DNA from: UBA8437 sp963582065
GTDB taxonomy: Bacteria; Planctomycetota; Planctomycetia; Planctomycetales; Planctomycetaceae
Assembly: GCA_963582065.1 (NCBI GenBank)
Contig: CAUZRQ010000008.1
Coordinates: 24,051 to 88,050, forward strand
Direction of reading: 5' to 3'
Length of the DNA stretch: 64,000 bases
In this document: in pieces, positions 63,390 to 64,000 of the stretch
Position numbering within the stretch: the first letter of the stretch is position 1
Layout: every line of letters starts with the position of its first letter
Translations under genes and position numbers: made by a program
Notes under the pieces: model-generated
Database searches by the model: none
What the model saw: the letters and a program-made list of their open reading frames with translations, nothing else
Told to the model about the DNA's origin: nothing

Positions 63390-64000
63390 TCAGGGCTTCG
63401 CCGTCTTCTTCTTGAGCAACTCGATGCACTTGACCCGACCCGCGTCGACCGTCTTCTGATCGAGTTTCAACTGCAGGAACCCCGCAGCGACCTTGGTCGT
63501 GGCCGCGTCGGCCTCGGTCGATTGCAACGGCGTCTGGCCGTCCTTGCTCTTGGCAGCCGCGTCGGCCCCCTTGGCCAGCAGCAGTTCGAGCACCGCCACG
63601 CTGCCGGTGAACGCGGCCGCGTGCAGCGGACTCGATCCGTCGCGGTTCCTGCCGTTGACGTCGGCCTTGGCGGCGATCAGCAACGCGGCGATCTCGGCGT
63701 TGCCGTGGAACGCCGCCCAGGACAGGACCGTGATCCCCAGGTCCGGATCCTGGACATTCGGGTTGCTGGTCGGCTTGGCCAGCAACTTCTTGACCGCGGC
63801 CACGTCCTGCTTGCGAACCGCCGCGGCCAGTTCCTTGCTCCCGGTTCCGTTCTTGAGCAACTGCACACACTTGGCACGGCCTGCCTGGACCTTGGCAAGG
63901 TCGTAGTCCAGCTTCAGCAACCCGGCAACGAACTGGGTGGCTCCGGCATCGACCGTTGTCGCAAACAGCGGGTCTTCGCCCTTGGCGTTCTTCAGCTTCG
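63390..64000 (-). CDS. Ankyrin-repeat protein with duplicated module, N-terminus beyond window
   Basis: Seen: the minus-strand frame is open from the window edge to a stop at 63390, giving 203 residues of a longer protein. Ankyrin units: GITVLSWAAFHGNAEIAALL and GSSPLHAAAFTGSVAVLELL, with KELAAAVRKQDVAAVKKLLA before them. The same ~45-residue closing segment appears twice: AKGEDPLFATTVDAGATQFV ... VQAGRAKCVQLLK and SKDGQTPLQSTEADAATTKV ... VDAGRVKCIELLK. So at least two full ankyrin-plus-closing modules lie in tandem. Known: ankyrin solenoids bind proteins. Location cannot be judged without the N-terminus. It is upstream of the adaptor/RND operon but separated by 203 bases and a palindrome. 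Confidence 0.88.
   Translation of the reverse strand, partial: KLKNAKGEDPLFATTVDAGATQFVAGLLKLDYDLAKVQAGRAKCVQLLKNGTGSKELAAAVRKQDVAAVKKLLAKPTSNPNVQDPDLGITVLSWAAFHGNAEIAALLIAAKADVNGRNRDGSSPLHAAAFTGSVAVLELLLAKGADAAAKSKDGQTPLQSTEADAATTKVAAGFLQLKLDQKTVDAGRVKCIELLKKKTAKP

Overview
The window is GC-rich and densely packed, and almost certainly comes from a Planctomycetota (planctomycete) chromosome. The evidence is the gene content. Seven DUF1501 'sulfatase-like' twin-arginine proteins occur together with DUF1549/DUF1553 and LamG/DUF1592/DUF1588/DUF1585 cytochrome-like proteins and a DUF1552 protein. There are also DUF6807, WD40, NHL, FG-GAP, VIT/vWA and LRR proteins with export signals. I saw no rRNA, tRNA, insertion sequence, prophage or CRISPR array. 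The genus cannot be read from the sequence.

Region 1 (1-9,100): a truncated polysaccharide deacetylase, an undescribed 57-residue one-helix membrane protein and an Amt ammonium channel form a minus-strand run. They are divergent from a DUF1501 gene. Next come an APC amino-acid permease with a small acidic protein of unknown function, an exported alpha/beta hydrolase, and a divergent 21-repeat LRR lipoprotein.

Region 2 (9,000-15,150): a sodium:solute symporter overlaps a DHDPS/N-acetylneuraminate-lyase family aldolase. This suggests import and cleavage of a keto-acid or sialic-acid-like compound. Divergent from it is a DUF1501 - DUF6807 - esterase operon.

Region 3 (15,160-29,900): ten genes on the minus strand. 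They include four DUF1501 genes, two DUF1549/1553 genes, a WD40 protein, a Tat-exported beta-propeller, a DUF3293 protein and a lactonase-type propeller. This looks like exported catabolic or polymer-handling machinery.

Region 4 (30,000-42,000): a LamG-cytochrome-DUF1592 protein is paired with DUF1552. A 127-residue unknown lies next to a 1,483-residue cytoplasmic scaffold (GYF_2, WD40, ankyrin, HEAT and TPR modules), followed by a VIT/vWA protein.

Region 5 (42,000-51,100): a periplasmic adaptor plus RND pump, then a sialidase-like/FG-GAP giant protein and an NHL propeller.

Region 6 (51,200-55,400): an SDR dehydrogenase is divergent from an acyl-CoA ligase - thiolase - DUF35 operon for acyl-CoA metabolism. 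An operator-like inverted repeat lies in the shared control region.

Region 7 (55,400-64,000): a metallophosphatase-LRR fusion, a seventh DUF1501 gene with a good promoter, a second adaptor/RND pump, and the end of a tandem ankyrin protein that runs off the window.

Functions are inferred from motifs read by eye. Domain borders are approximate and no database search was run.
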